A stretch of 64,000 bases of DNA. It comes from Rhodobiaceae bacterium (lineage in GTDB: Bacteria > Pseudomonadota > Alphaproteobacteria > Parvibaculales > Parvibaculaceae). Below, in pieces: positions 36,235-45,292 of this stretch (position 1 is the stretch's first letter; every line of letters begins with the position of its first letter). Position numbers and translations under genes: made by a program. Location of the stretch: positions 3,460,001 to 3,524,000 of the forward strand of contig CP030277.1 in NCBI GenBank assembly GCA_003330885.1, written 5' to 3'. Below the pieces are notes generated by a model, which had not been told where the DNA came from, did not search any database, and saw only the letters and a list, made by a program, of their open reading frames with translations.

Positions 36235-38010
36235 ATGCCGGTTTTTGAGCCGACATCAATCGAAATTCTGTTTTGGGAAGCACTGGCACTGATCGTGGCA
36301 GCCTGCGTCTTCGCGCCTCTTTTTCGCGCTCTGAAACTGGGCGCCATTTTAGGCTATTTGGCGGCTGGCTTAGCTGTTCAGGTAACGCTGTCTCTAAGCT
36401 TCTCCGCCCACCCTGAAGACCTTCTCCATTTTGCCGAGTTTGGCGTCGTTCTGTTTCTCTTTGTCATCGGCTTGGAGCTCAAACCCTCAACGCTCTGGGA
36501 CATGCGCCGAGACATATTTGGACTAGGTCTGTTTCAAATGCTGGGCTGTGGAGCGGTATTGGCCGTTCCAGCCTTGTTGCTGGGGTTTTCTGTGCCCGTG
36601 GCCGTGGCAATCGGCCTGGGTCTGGCGCTTTCGTCAACCGCCCTCGTGATGCAACTGCTGGAAGAACGCGGGGACAGAAGCACGACCTATGGGAGGAAGA
36701 GCTTCTCGATTCTCCTGTTTCAGGATTTGGCCATCGTGCCACTTCTACTCCTTGTGGCGGTCCTGGCACCTGCCAGCACTGAACTGGGGGTTCAGGAAAG
36801 CCTCACCCGTCTTCTGTTTGCCTTCTTGGCGATTGCCGGGCTCATTGTCCTGGGCCGGTATTTGCTCAACCCAATGTTCCGACTGCTTGCCCAAACCGGC
36901 ATGCCAGAAATCACAACTGCTGGGGCTCTGGGCGTTGTCATTATGGCAGCGCTGCTGATGGACCTGGTGGGTATGTCCTATGCGATGGGCGCCTTCATAG
37001 CCGGCGTCATGCTGGCGGAATCGGAGTACAGGCACGAGATTGAGGCAGACATTGAGCCTTTTCGCGGACTCTTCCTCGGTCTCTTTTTTATGGCCGTGGG
37101 ACTTTCGCTGGACCTTGGTGCGGTGGCCGCCAACATATGGATTATTTTTGGCGCTGTACCGCTGACAATGGCGGCCAAGGCTGCTGTGATTTATTCCCTG
37201 GCGCGCGGCACAGGCAGCGATCATTCAACGTCGATCAAGACAGCTTTCATCCTGCCACAACATGGCGAGTTTGGATTTGTCCTGTTTGCCGCGGCTTCGA
37301 CGGCGGGCCTGTTTACCGACGAACTCGCCTCAATCCTGATTGCAATTGTGACCGTATCCATGGCGGCGTCGCCGCTTTTTGAGAAATTGGGGCTTTTGTT
37401 CATGAGGGAACAGCCCCCAGAGGAGATGGATGAGGACTATTCCAGCGCATCAGCCAATATACTGATGATCGGATTTGGCAGGTTTGGGCAGATCGTTGCG
37501 CAACCACTCTTTGGAAGAGGGTGCAACGTCACGATCCTCGATGCGGACGTGCACCGGGTTAATGAGGCGAAGAAGTTCGGGTTCGCCGTTCACTTTGGCG
37601 ATGGGACAAGGCGCGATGTCTTGCGTGCAGCTGGAGCTGGGAAGGCAGACATCATTCTGGTCTGTATAGACAATGCGGCGTCTGCAAATCAGATCGTGGA
37701 TCTGGCAAAGTCCGCATTCCCGCATGCGAAGCTCTTCGTGCGTTCGTGGGATCGTGCGCACTCGATTGAGCTCCGGCGAAATGAGGTGGACTTCGCCGTA
37801 CGTGAGACATTCGAATCTGCCCTACGGATGGGGTCCTTCGCATTGGAGGCGCTCGGAACGACGACGGAAGAGGCCGGGGAGATCATTGCCGACATCCGTC
37901 AACGTGATCGGATGCGTTTGACGGAGCAGGCCGCAGGTGACATGCGGTCGGGCATGGAGCGGCTGCATGTACAGGCGGTTAAGCCCGAACCGCTCCCCCG
38001 CGGGGATTGA
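36235..38010 (+). CDS. Monovalent cation:proton antiporter-2, KefB/KefC-like
   Basis: 591 aa. The N-terminal CPA2 domain (about 1-380) has roughly 12 helices, with GYLAAGLAVQ and FAEFGVVLFLFVIGLELKPSTLW signatures and QDLAIVPLLLLVAVLA. The C-terminal TrkA-N (RCK) domain begins near 425 with ILMIGFGRFGQIVA, a nucleotide-binding Rossmann loop; its end lacks a full TrkA-C. This is the layout of glutathione-gated potassium efflux systems. The ATG at 36235 is supported by GGGGAG and by the start of hydrophobic similarity; upstream in-frame codons are not convincing. Confidence 0.9.
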   Translation: MPVFEPTSIEILFWEALALIVAACVFAPLFRALKLGAILGYLAAGLAVQVTLSLSFSAHPEDLLHFAEFGVVLFLFVIGLELKPSTLWDMRRDIFGLGLFQMLGCGAVLAVPALLLGFSVPVAVAIGLGLALSSTALVMQLLEERGDRSTTYGRKSFSILLFQDLAIVPLLLLVAVLAPASTELGVQESLTRLLFAFLAIAGLIVLGRYLLNPMFRLLAQTGMPEITTAGALGVVIMAALLMDLVGMSYAMGAFIAGVMLAESEYRHEIEADIEPFRGLFLGLFFMAVGLSLDLGAVAANIWIIFGAVPLTMAAKAAVIYSLARGTGSDHSTSIKTAFILPQHGEFGFVLFAAASTAGLFTDELASILIAIVTVSMAASPLFEKLGLLFMREQPPEEMDEDYSSASANILMIGFGRFGQIVAQPLFGRGCNVTILDADVHRVNEAKKFGFAVHFGDGTRRDVLRAAGAGKADIILVCIDNAASANQIVDLAKSAFPHAKLFVRSWDRAHSIELRRNEVDFAVRETFESALRMGSFALEALGTTTEEAGEIIADIRQRDRMRLTEQAAGDMRSGMERLHVQAVKPEPLPRGD

Positions 38011-38063
38011 GTTAGAAATAAATGTGGCCGCGACCGCGCCACACTTTGGGAGATAGATGATAG

Positions 38064-40232
38064 ATGCGAACTGTTCTAGCGACAATTGGAAGCCTGTTGG
38101 CGGTGGTATTGTTGGCCGCCTTTTCTGTCATTCTTCTGCGCGCTGAAGCAGACGCACCGCCCCCAGCTGATACCGCTCCCTTGATCGCGCAGGCAGACAA
38201 GTACGAAGTCACGATCCATCGTGATGGCTTTGGCATTCCCCATATCTACGGCAAGACAGATCCGGATGTGGCTTTCGGCTTGGCCTTTGCGCATGCGGAA
38301 GATGACTTCGCGACCATCCAGGAGGTTGCGATTGCCTCTAGAGGACAGCTGGCGGCAATCAAGGGGATCGACGCTGCTGTCACGGACTATCTCGTGCATC
38401 TATTGCGCGTGTGGGAAGCGGTCAACGCCAAATATTACACGCATGTATCGCCTGAAGCCCGCGCATTGGCGGAAGCCTATGCAGACGGTGTGAATTATTA
38501 TGCAGCACTTAACCCCGATGAGGTTGAGGCGGGTCTTTTGCCAATGACCGGCAAGGATGTGGTCGCAGGCTTCACTTTTAAGGCGCCGTTCTTCTACGGT
38601 ATGCAGAACCACATCCTCGAACTTTTCGAACCAGAGCGAAAACGTGAAATTTCGATGGGCCCGGAAAATGCATTCCTGCTGACCGATGAAGCGTTTGCCC
38701 ATGCAGGGTCCAACGGATTTGCTGTTGCACCGTCAAGGTCAGCAGATGGAAAAACCCGACTGCTTGTTAATTCGCACCAACCGTACAAAGGGCCGGTTGC
38801 CTGGTATGAAGCGCGCTTGAAAAGCGAAGAGGGGTGGGACGCCGTCGGCGGGGTTTTCCCGGGATCGCCTCTCATGCTCCATGGGCATAACCGCCGGGTC
38901 GGGTGGGCCTCAACCGTCAATAAGCCCGACCTTGTCGACACCTATGTCCTCACGGTGAACCCCGACAATCCTGATCAGTATCGATTAGACGACGAATGGC
39001 GCGATTTCGAGAAGACCAGCGTCGATATAAAGGTAAAGCTCTGGGGGCCGTTCTGGTGGACCGTCTCGCGCGACGTTGAATATTCCGAGCATGGACCTGT
39101 CATTCGCCAAGAACATGGCACCTACGCAGTGCGCTATGCAGGCATGGGCGAAGTCGGCAACCTCGACCAGCGTCTCGCCATGAACAAGGCGGGCTCTCTG
39201 GAGGAGTGGCTGGCGGCCATGGCCATGCAAGCTCTGCCGTCCATCAACTACATTTATGCCGATGCTGATGGAAACATCGCGCTCCTTTATAATGGCCAGA
39301 TGCCAAAGCGGGTGGAAGGTTTCGATTGGCAGGAATATCTGCCCGGTGACCGATCTGACCTGATCTGGAGGGAGTATTTGCCATTTGACCAGGTGCCTTT
39401 GCTGCTTAATCCAAAAGCAGGTTTCATTACGGAAGCAAACAGCACACCTTTCAGAGCGACCGCACAGGAAGATGATTTGAAGCCGGAAGATTTCGCCGCA
39501 ACGCTTGGCATCGAAACGCAAATGACCAACCGTGCCTTTCGCGCCTTGGAGCTGCTTGGGCCAGATCCCTCCATCACCGCAGAAGAGTTCCGTGCCTATA
39601 AATATGATCACGCCTACTCGCCCGAGTCAGAACTCGCGTCGCTGATCGCGGAGGTGCTTGCGGTCGATGCGGGCAGCGATGAAGACCTGACGCAGGCCCA
39701 GAATATCCTGCGGGATTGGGATCTTCGGACCGATTATGAAAGTCGTGGCGCTGCGTTGGGTGTGTTGATGGGAGAGCCAGTAGTAAGGGCCCGACTGGGT
39801 GGCAAGGAACCGCCCGCGTCATTAGATAGCCTGCAAGAAGCCATTGCGCATTTGAAAGAACATTTTGGACGTCTCGATCCCAAATGGGGCGAGGTGAACC
39901 GGATCGTTCGGGGCAGCATCGACATACCTATTCAGGGCGGGCCGGACATTCTGCGCGCGGTCTATGGTCGGAAATCTGATGAAGATGGGCGCCTTGGTGC
40001 CGAAGGGGGCGACACCTACATCATGTTTGTGGAGTGGGATGAAGACGGCAACGTGTCCTCAGAAAGCGTCCACCAATTTGGCTCCGCGACGATTGACGAA
40101 ACATCGCCGCATTTTGCCGACCAGGTCCCCCTATTTGCAGAAGAAAAGACGACGCCCGTTTTGTTGGATTGGGAAGCGTTTGAACCAACCATTGCCGAAA
40201 GCTATCGCCCAGGCGGGCGGCATGGAGGATAA
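38064..40232 (+). CDS. Penicillin-acylase family N-terminal-nucleophile hydrolase
   Basis: 722 aa. Secreted amidase of the penicillin G acylase/acyl-homoserine-lactone acylase family. Signal or anchor segment at about 5-26 (LATIGSLLAVVLLAAFSVILL). The alpha subunit begins with TIHRDGFGIPHIYGKT. Autocatalytic cleavage is expected between G215 and S216 in AHAGSNGFAV, making S216 the N-terminal nucleophile of the beta subunit; VNSHQPY and the GHNRRVGWASTVNKPD segment are conserved parts of the pocket. Substrates in the family include beta-lactam side chains, AHL signals and N-acyl amino acids. The next gene begins 3 nt after its stop. Confidence 0.9.
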   Translation: MRTVLATIGSLLAVVLLAAFSVILLRAEADAPPPADTAPLIAQADKYEVTIHRDGFGIPHIYGKTDPDVAFGLAFAHAEDDFATIQEVAIASRGQLAAIKGIDAAVTDYLVHLLRVWEAVNAKYYTHVSPEARALAEAYADGVNYYAALNPDEVEAGLLPMTGKDVVAGFTFKAPFFYGMQNHILELFEPERKREISMGPENAFLLTDEAFAHAGSNGFAVAPSRSADGKTRLLVNSHQPYKGPVAWYEARLKSEEGWDAVGGVFPGSPLMLHGHNRRVGWASTVNKPDLVDTYVLTVNPDNPDQYRLDDEWRDFEKTSVDIKVKLWGPFWWTVSRDVEYSEHGPVIRQEHGTYAVRYAGMGEVGNLDQRLAMNKAGSLEEWLAAMAMQALPSINYIYADADGNIALLYNGQMPKRVEGFDWQEYLPGDRSDLIWREYLPFDQVPLLLNPKAGFITEANSTPFRATAQEDDLKPEDFAATLGIETQMTNRAFRALELLGPDPSITAEEFRAYKYDHAYSPESELASLIAEVLAVDAGSDEDLTQAQNILRDWDLRTDYESRGAALGVLMGEPVVRARLGGKEPPASLDSLQEAIAHLKEHFGRLDPKWGEVNRIVRGSIDIPIQGGPDILRAVYGRKSDEDGRLGAEGGDTYIMFVEWDEDGNVSSESVHQFGSATIDETSPHFADQVPLFAEEKTTPVLLDWEAFEPTIAESYRPGGRHGG

Positions 40233-40235
40233 GCC

Positions 40236-40601
40236 ATGACAGGGCCTGAAATCGTCAACATAGCTGGAGCACTCGTGACCATGGGTATGGGCGGTTTGGG
40301 CCTCTTGACGCCCAAAATGGCGTCAAAGCTTGTCCGGCTTGGGCCAACCAGCCCAGAAGGGTTTGCGGAGTTTCGTGCGACCTATGGCGGGCTGTTTGTG
40401 GCACTGGGAGCAGCACCCCTCATTTGGCCTGAGCCCGGTTTGTTTTTGGTAGCGGGGCTCGCTTGGATGGGGGCAGCCGTCGGGCGGCTTGTCTCCATGG
40501 TAGCTGATGAAACGCATTTAAAGTTCAACAGTCTAAGTGTTGTGTTCGAATGTGCGTGCGCGGGACTACTTTTGTTTGGAAACTCCTATCTCTTCGCCTG
40601 A
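40236..40601 (+). CDS. Small four-helix membrane protein, DUF4345-like
   Basis: 121 aa. Four hydrophobic segments. FAEFRATYGGLFVALGAAPLIWP resembles the ELRATYGG core of DUF4345 proteins, and another DUF4345-like protein is encoded at 62200-62637. It follows the acylase gene with 3 nt between, so it is co-transcribed. Function unknown. Confidence 0.65.
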   Translation: MTGPEIVNIAGALVTMGMGGLGLLTPKMASKLVRLGPTSPEGFAEFRATYGGLFVALGAAPLIWPEPGLFLVAGLAWMGAAVGRLVSMVADETHLKFNSLSVVFECACAGLLLFGNSYLFA

Positions 40602-40633
40602 CATTTGCGTCCAAACCTGTTTGAGTGCGGCGC

Positions 40634-41275
40634 ATGACAGATGCATTTCACACCACAGATGGTTTTGCTGCCCAGTTTGACAGTCTGCTTGCCTGGCGGC
40701 GCGATGTGCGCCGCTTCAAAACAGATCCGTTGGAACCGGGCCTTCTTGAAGAACTGATTGATCGCGCTTGTCTCGCACCCAGTGTCGGAAACGCGCAACC
40801 TTGGCGTTTCGTCTCGGTAGAGAGCCCTGATAACCGGGATGTGGTGGCGGAGAGCTTTGCAAACGAAAACGCGGCGGCGGCCAGACTCTACAAAGACGAG
40901 CAAGCGCAGCTTTATTCCGAGCTGAAGCTCGCGGGGCTAAGGGAAGCCCCGGTCCATCTGGCTGTCTTCTCAGACACTGAAACGCCGCTTGGAAGTGGAC
41001 TTGGGCGTCAAACCATGCCCGAGACGCTCGTCTATTCGACGGTCTGCGCCATCCACACACTCTGGCTGGCCGCCAGAACCAGAGGTGTGGGTGTTGGTTG
41101 GGTGTCGATTCTCGACCCAAAAGTGATCACGCGCACACTAAATGTGCCAGCCAATTGGCACTTTGTTGGCTACCTCTGCCTCGGCTATCCCATTGAAAAT
41201 CATGACGATCCAGAGCTTGTGCGGCATGGATGGCAGGAGCGGATAGACCGATCGAAGGTGTTTTTGCGCCGCTAG
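40634..41275 (+). CDS. bluB: 5,6-dimethylbenzimidazole synthase BluB
   Basis: 213 aa. Nitroreductase-fold flavoenzyme that breaks down reduced FMN to make DMB, the lower ligand of cobalamin; needs oxygen. The N-terminal WRRDVRRFKTDPL (BluB-type R-R-D-V-R-x-F) and LAPSVGNAQPWRF (FMN contact) are characteristic, as is ARTRGVGVGWVSILD. The ATG at 40634 is preferred over an upstream TTG. It stands just before the cobalamin riboswitch on the same strand, outside the riboswitch-controlled transcript, so it is likely expressed independently of B12 level or with the acylase unit. Confidence 0.9.
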   Translation: MTDAFHTTDGFAAQFDSLLAWRRDVRRFKTDPLEPGLLEELIDRACLAPSVGNAQPWRFVSVESPDNRDVVAESFANENAAAARLYKDEQAQLYSELKLAGLREAPVHLAVFSDTETPLGSGLGRQTMPETLVYSTVCAIHTLWLAARTRGVGVGWVSILDPKVITRTLNVPANWHFVGYLCLGYPIENHDDPELVRHGWQERIDRSKVFLRR

Positions 41276-41327
41276 CGAGGCTGCCTGTCCCTTGCCGCCA
41301 ACTGGCGTATGCGCTACACCCACCCGC

Positions 41328-41494
41328 AATGGTGCCCCGTTCTTGGGGGTAAAAGGGAATCCGGTGAAAACCCGGAACTGTACCCGCAACTGTAAGTGGG
41401 AAGTTTTCTGCCGCCAGTAAATGTCACTGAAGCGCCTTCGGCACTTTGGGAAGACAGGCAGCAAACGTCGATCCACAAGTCAGGAAACCTGCCA
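41328..41494 (+). ncRNA. Cobalamin riboswitch
   Basis: Conserved core elements appear in order: GGTAAAAGGGAATCCGGTG (41348-41366), CCCGGAACTGTACCCGCAAC with CTGTAA, a variable arm (41400-41455), and the closing box CAAGTCAGGAAACCTGCC (41477-41494). Together these are the B12-box riboswitch. It lies ahead of btuB and the B12 uptake/assembly operon, which it is expected to switch off when adenosyl- or other cobalamin is plentiful. Confidence 0.93.
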
Positions 41495-41612
41495 TTGCGT
41501 CGTCCGTCCCCGGACCGGGTCATGTCCATGGGAGCGGTTCTCGCAGTGACGACAATGTTTGGATGAAGGACGGTTGGTTCCGTGCTCCACGCATTGTTGT
41601 GGGCCGCGGCAC

Positions 41613-41640
41613 CAATGTCCTTCCATTAAAGGGGACATTG
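41613..41640 (+). promoter_or_regulatory. Ribosome-site-sequestering hairpin of the riboswitch
   Basis: CAATGTCC (41613-41620) pairs perfectly with GGACATTG (41633-41640). The 3' arm overlaps the Shine-Dalgarno GGGGAC (41631-41636), and ATG follows at 41643. The hairpin would block translation of btuB, suggesting translational rather than terminator-based control. Confidence 0.65.
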
Positions 41641-41642
41641 AA

Positions 41643-43469
41643 ATGTCATTGCTAAAGAAGATTCTTTTATCTACTGCGCCCGTTTGGGCCATCGCACAAC
41701 CTGTGCTTGCTGCTGAACAGGCGCCTGAAATCGTTGTAACAGCAACGCGGACAGAAATTGCGACATCGCAGGTTGGCAGCTCTATTTCGGTTCTGACTGC
41801 CGAAGAAATCGAAGAGCGCCAATATGCCTTCACGGTTGATGCTATTCGCTCCCTACCAGGCGTCATCATCAACCAGAATGGTCCATTCGGCGGATCAGCG
41901 TCCGTGCGAATTCGGGGGGCGTCTTCAGATCAGACGCTGGTTCTGGTTGACGGAGTAATCGTCAACGATCCAGCAAGCCCAGGCGCAGGGTTCAATTTTG
42001 CCAATCTCGACCCAAACGATATTGAGCGGATTGAGCTGCTGAGAGGGCCGCAGAGTACGCTGTATGGTTCGCAGGCAATTGGTGGTGTCGTCAACATCAT
42101 CACAAAACGCGCTGAAGAACCGTTTGCCTACAGTGCATTTGCCGAAGCGGGGTCATTCGACACGCTTCGTTCTGGCGGAAGCGTCTCAGGAAGACTGGAA
42201 GATACGGACTTCAGATTTTCTCTCAGCGGCATTCGCACGAACGGTATCTCCAAGGCCGATGAGAATGATGGAAATACGGAAGAAGATGGCTACAAGAACT
42301 ACACCTTCAGCGGAAATGTTGGGTCAAACCTGACCGAAGTTTTGCGGGCTGAGGGTGGGCTTCGCTATTCTGACAGCCGAAACGAATTTGATGCCCGCGG
42401 TGGTGTCGGCGGCGACGGAGACCGTGTAGGGCACACGCGTGAGCTTCTGGCAAATGCCTCGCTTCACCTGAGCACATTTTCAGGCCAACTTGAAAACAGC
42501 CTGACGGGCAGTTACTCCCTCACTGACCGTGACAATGAGTCAAATGGTGCTCGTTCTTTTAGCGCAACCGGGGAGCGCACATCGTTAGAGTATCTGGGTA
42601 AGGTCACCACGTCGGACGTCTGGAACGCCATCGTCGGTTTGAAGACTGAAGACACTGAGATAAGGGGCAGCTCGTCAATCCGAACCGATAGTGTTTTCGG
42701 CCAGGTTCAGGTGCTTCCGCTGGAGGGCCTTTCGCTCATTGGTGGTGTTCGTCATGATGATCATGAAAGCACCGGTGGCGTAACCACTTTTCGTTTCACG
42801 AGTGCTTATGAATTGGCCGAAACCGGCACTGTATTCCGCGGATCATGGGGCGAGGGTTTCAAGTCGCCGACGCCGTTTCAACTGACTTTCTTCTGCTGTG
42901 GCGCCGCAGGCCCGAACACCAACCTGAAACCAGAGGAATCTCGCGGCTGGGATCTGGGTGTGGAGCAGGAATTCTTGAACGGGAAAGCAGACGTTCAGGT
43001 GAATTATTTCCAGCAAGATGTCGAAAATCAGATTGATTTTTCTTTCCCGGCTGGTGGGTACTTGAACATCGACCAGGTTGAAACCGAAGGATGGGAGTTT
43101 ATTGCATCAGCACGCCCGGCGGATTGGATTGATCTGAGTGCGAACTTCACCCATCAGTCCGCAATCGATGTGTCCACGGGTAGCCAGCTTGTGCGAACAC
43201 CAGCAAACATCGCAACGCTTAATATCACGACCTATCCGACCGAGGCGCTGGCCGTGGGCGGTTCGGTAACTTGGAATGATGACGAAACGGATTCGGCAGG
43301 CCTGGTGCAGGATTGGTTTCGCGTGGATCTGCGGAGCTCTTATCAGTTGAACGATCAGGTGGAGCTCTTCGGACGTGTAGAAAACCTGCTGGACGAGCAA
43401 TACCAGGATATCCTGGGCTTTGGCACGCCAGGCATTTCTGGTTTCTTCGGTATTCGGGTCAAGGGATGA
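41643..43469 (+). CDS. btuB: TonB-dependent vitamin B12 receptor BtuB
   Basis: 608 aa. Outer-membrane barrel that takes up corrinoids using TonB energy. Signal peptide at about 1-22 (cleavage near VLA-AE), TonB box PEIVVTATR (about 26-34), plug domain to about residue 150 with DAIRSLPGVII and LLRGPQSTLYGSQAIGGVVNI, then a 22-strand barrel that ends in FFGIRVKG rather than a terminal Phe. First gene under the cobalamin riboswitch, which confirms specificity. Overlaps btuF by 4 nt. Confidence 0.93.
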   Translation: MSLLKKILLSTAPVWAIAQPVLAAEQAPEIVVTATRTEIATSQVGSSISVLTAEEIEERQYAFTVDAIRSLPGVIINQNGPFGGSASVRIRGASSDQTLVLVDGVIVNDPASPGAGFNFANLDPNDIERIELLRGPQSTLYGSQAIGGVVNIITKRAEEPFAYSAFAEAGSFDTLRSGGSVSGRLEDTDFRFSLSGIRTNGISKADENDGNTEEDGYKNYTFSGNVGSNLTEVLRAEGGLRYSDSRNEFDARGGVGGDGDRVGHTRELLANASLHLSTFSGQLENSLTGSYSLTDRDNESNGARSFSATGERTSLEYLGKVTTSDVWNAIVGLKTEDTEIRGSSSIRTDSVFGQVQVLPLEGLSLIGGVRHDDHESTGGVTTFRFTSAYELAETGTVFRGSWGEGFKSPTPFQLTFFCCGAAGPNTNLKPEESRGWDLGVEQEFLNGKADVQVNYFQQDVENQIDFSFPAGGYLNIDQVETEGWEFIASARPADWIDLSANFTHQSAIDVSTGSQLVRTPANIATLNITTYPTEALAVGGSVTWNDDETDSAGLVQDWFRVDLRSSYQLNDQVELFGRVENLLDEQYQDILGFGTPGISGFFGIRVKG

Positions 43470-44314
43470 ACCAAGCGGCAATCGGATTAGGGTTTGGTCT
43501 TCTGGTCAGCGGTGTATCCGCTAGCCAGGCGGCTGGCCCGTCGGTTGCCTCTTTAGATTTTTGTGCTGATCAATATGTGTTGGCCTTAGCAGACCCCGAT
43601 CAAGTCATCGGGGTCTCGCCCCACGCCGAGACTGAGTTTTCATACCTCGCGGAAAAGGCGGCGGGTATCCCGAAAATCCGCCCAACGGCAGAAGAGATTT
43701 TGGTCCTTGAGCCAGAGATGGTCGTGCGCTTATGGGGCGGTGGCTATGGCGCGAAGGATACATTGGAGCGCTATGGCATTCCGGTTGTACAGGTCTCCCT
43801 CGCCGTCACTCTGGAAGAGACCAGAGAAAATCTCCTGGCGGTCGGAAAAGCTCTTGGACATCTGGACAGGGCAGAGGCAATTGCGGCTGACTTGGACGCG
43901 CGCCTTTCGGCAATTCAGGCTGTTCGAGACGAGAAACGGCCGGTGGCACTTTATGTAACACCCTCTGGCACGACGACAGGGCGGGGCACCTTCATCCACG
44001 AGATGATGACGACTGCAGGTGTCGACAACATGTCGGCAGGGCTTGGGACATCACCCTGGCACCCGGTGAATTTGGAAGCTTTGGCCCTCAGCCCGCCTGA
44101 CATGATTGTCGCTGGATTTTTTGACCTGAGGTCGGGGAAGCTGAGCAACTGGTCTCTCTCTCGGCATGAGTTTCTGCGAAGACAAGCGGAGACCCGGCCT
44201 GTCGCGCGCATTCCGAGCCGGGAGATCGCCTGCGCCGCGTGGTTTGTTGTAGATGCCATTGAAGAAATTGCCGACACGCGCAGGTCACTATCATTGGATG
44301 CGGTGGAGCAGTGA
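43466..44314 (+). CDS. btuF: Corrinoid ABC transporter substrate-binding protein BtuF-like
   Basis: 282 aa. Periplasmic binding protein delivering B12 to BtuCD. Signal peptide at about 1-23 (cleavage near QAA-GP). The two-lobed class III fold shows SLDFCADQYVLALADPDQVIGVSPH, the hinge region and IHEMMTTAGVDNM. The ATG overlaps the btuB stop (ATGA); a longer frame from 43313 runs inside btuB and is not used. Riboswitch-controlled operon position supports B12 rather than iron-siderophore binding. Ends directly against cbiB. Confidence 0.87.
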   Translation: MNQAAIGLGFGLLVSGVSASQAAGPSVASLDFCADQYVLALADPDQVIGVSPHAETEFSYLAEKAAGIPKIRPTAEEILVLEPEMVVRLWGGGYGAKDTLERYGIPVVQVSLAVTLEETRENLLAVGKALGHLDRAEAIAADLDARLSAIQAVRDEKRPVALYVTPSGTTTGRGTFIHEMMTTAGVDNMSAGLGTSPWHPVNLEALALSPPDMIVAGFFDLRSGKLSNWSLSRHEFLRRQAETRPVARIPSREIACAAWFVVDAIEEIADTRRSLSLDAVEQ

Positions 44315-45292
44315 ATGTTGGGCGCCCTTCATACGCCCTGGCTGATTTTGGGGGCTCTCGCGCTTGAGGGGTTGCTTGGGTATCCCTCCGTTTTCTGGCG
44401 CAACATCGGCCACCCTGTTTCATGGATGGGGCGGTTTTTGAGCGTCGGGGATGCCTGGATGAACACCCATAGTCTGCACCCCAGGCGGGACTTCATTGCC
44501 GGCATGGTTTGGCTGGCTGTTGGCGTCGCGCTGCTTGGTTGGATGACGTGGTGTTTGAGCATGACACTCAATCAAATGACCTATGGATGGATAGGGGAGC
44601 TTCTCATTTTCGCGACGCTGATCGCGAGCCGTTCTCTCTATACCCATGTGCGTGACGTGTACGCTGCTCTCTCCAGAAACAATATTGAGGAAGCGCGCGA
44701 GAAAGTGTCCCTCATTGTCGGAAGGAATACTGACACATTGGAGGAGCCTGCCATTGCCCGCGCAGCGGTTGAGAGTCTCGCGGAGAATGCTTCTGATGGT
44801 GTCATCGCGCCGCTGTTCTGGGGGCTGGTTGCGGGCTTGCCGGGCATCGCAGTGTATAAGCTGGTCAATACAGCCGACAGCATGTGGGGCCATAGAAGCG
44901 AACGATATGAATGGTTCGGTAAAACGGCAGCGCGTCTGGATGATTTTTTGAATCTGATCCCAGCGCGGCTCACTGGCGCACTGTTTTGTGTGGCTGCTTT
45001 TGGCGCCGGGCGAAGCAGAGCAGCGTTTCTGGTGATGCAGCGCGATGCATCAAACCACCTGTCGCTCAATGCGGGCTGGCCGGAAGCGGCAATGGCTGGC
45101 GCGTTGGAGCGTCGTTTGGGCGGGCCGCGAACCTATCAGGGGCAGATCACCGAAGGTGTGTGGCTTGGAGACGGGTCGCCAGACCTCAACGCAAGCGATC
45201 TTCGCCGGGCGCTAAGCCTCTATCTGACAATGCTCACGCTCGCTGCAAGCATGATCTTGTTTGTCGCCATGCTTGGGGGGCAGGGAATATGA
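44315..45292 (+). CDS. cbiB: Adenosylcobinamide-phosphate synthase (CbiB/CobD)
   Basis: 325 aa, membrane protein with about five to six helices. Attaches (R)-1-amino-2-propanol O-2-phosphate to adenosylcobyric acid. Conserved HPVSWMGRFL near the start, AVESLAENASDGVIAPLFWGLVAG and AVYKLVNTADSMWGH in the middle, then RRLGGPRTYQG near the end. The ATG begins directly after the btuF stop codon. The next gene, encoding the decarboxylase that makes the aminopropanol phosphate, overlaps it by 4 nt. Confidence 0.92.
   Translation: MLGALHTPWLILGALALEGLLGYPSVFWRNIGHPVSWMGRFLSVGDAWMNTHSLHPRRDFIAGMVWLAVGVALLGWMTWCLSMTLNQMTYGWIGELLIFATLIASRSLYTHVRDVYAALSRNNIEEAREKVSLIVGRNTDTLEEPAIARAAVESLAENASDGVIAPLFWGLVAGLPGIAVYKLVNTADSMWGHRSERYEWFGKTAARLDDFLNLIPARLTGALFCVAAFGAGRSRAAFLVMQRDASNHLSLNAGWPEAAMAGALERRLGGPRTYQGQITEGVWLGDGSPDLNASDLRRALSLYLTMLTLAASMILFVAMLGGQGI

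Larger units (their letters stand above)
41276..41642 (+). other. 367-bp leader region between bluB and btuB
   Basis: Non-coding; holds the B12 riboswitch (41328-41494) and a ribosome-site hairpin (41613-41640). In between, GTCCGTCC around 41501 could pair with GGACGGTT around 41570, and CCAC/GTGG flank GCATTGTT near 41588-41603, so alternative folds are plausible. A longer in-frame reading of btuB begins at 41559 but lies inside this leader and is not coding. Confidence 0.6.

Noticed and set aside
40236-40601. Link between the acylase-associated protein and B12 genes
   Set aside because: It is close to bluB only by position; spacing and content tie it to the acylase gene instead.
43313-43465. 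N-terminal extension of btuF
   Set aside because: It is inside btuB and would remove the signal peptide from the N-terminus; ATG 43466 gives a proper signal peptide.
44986-45288. N-terminal extension of the threonine-phosphate decarboxylase gene
   Set aside because: It lies inside cbiB in another frame; the ATGA overlap at 45289 is the natural start.
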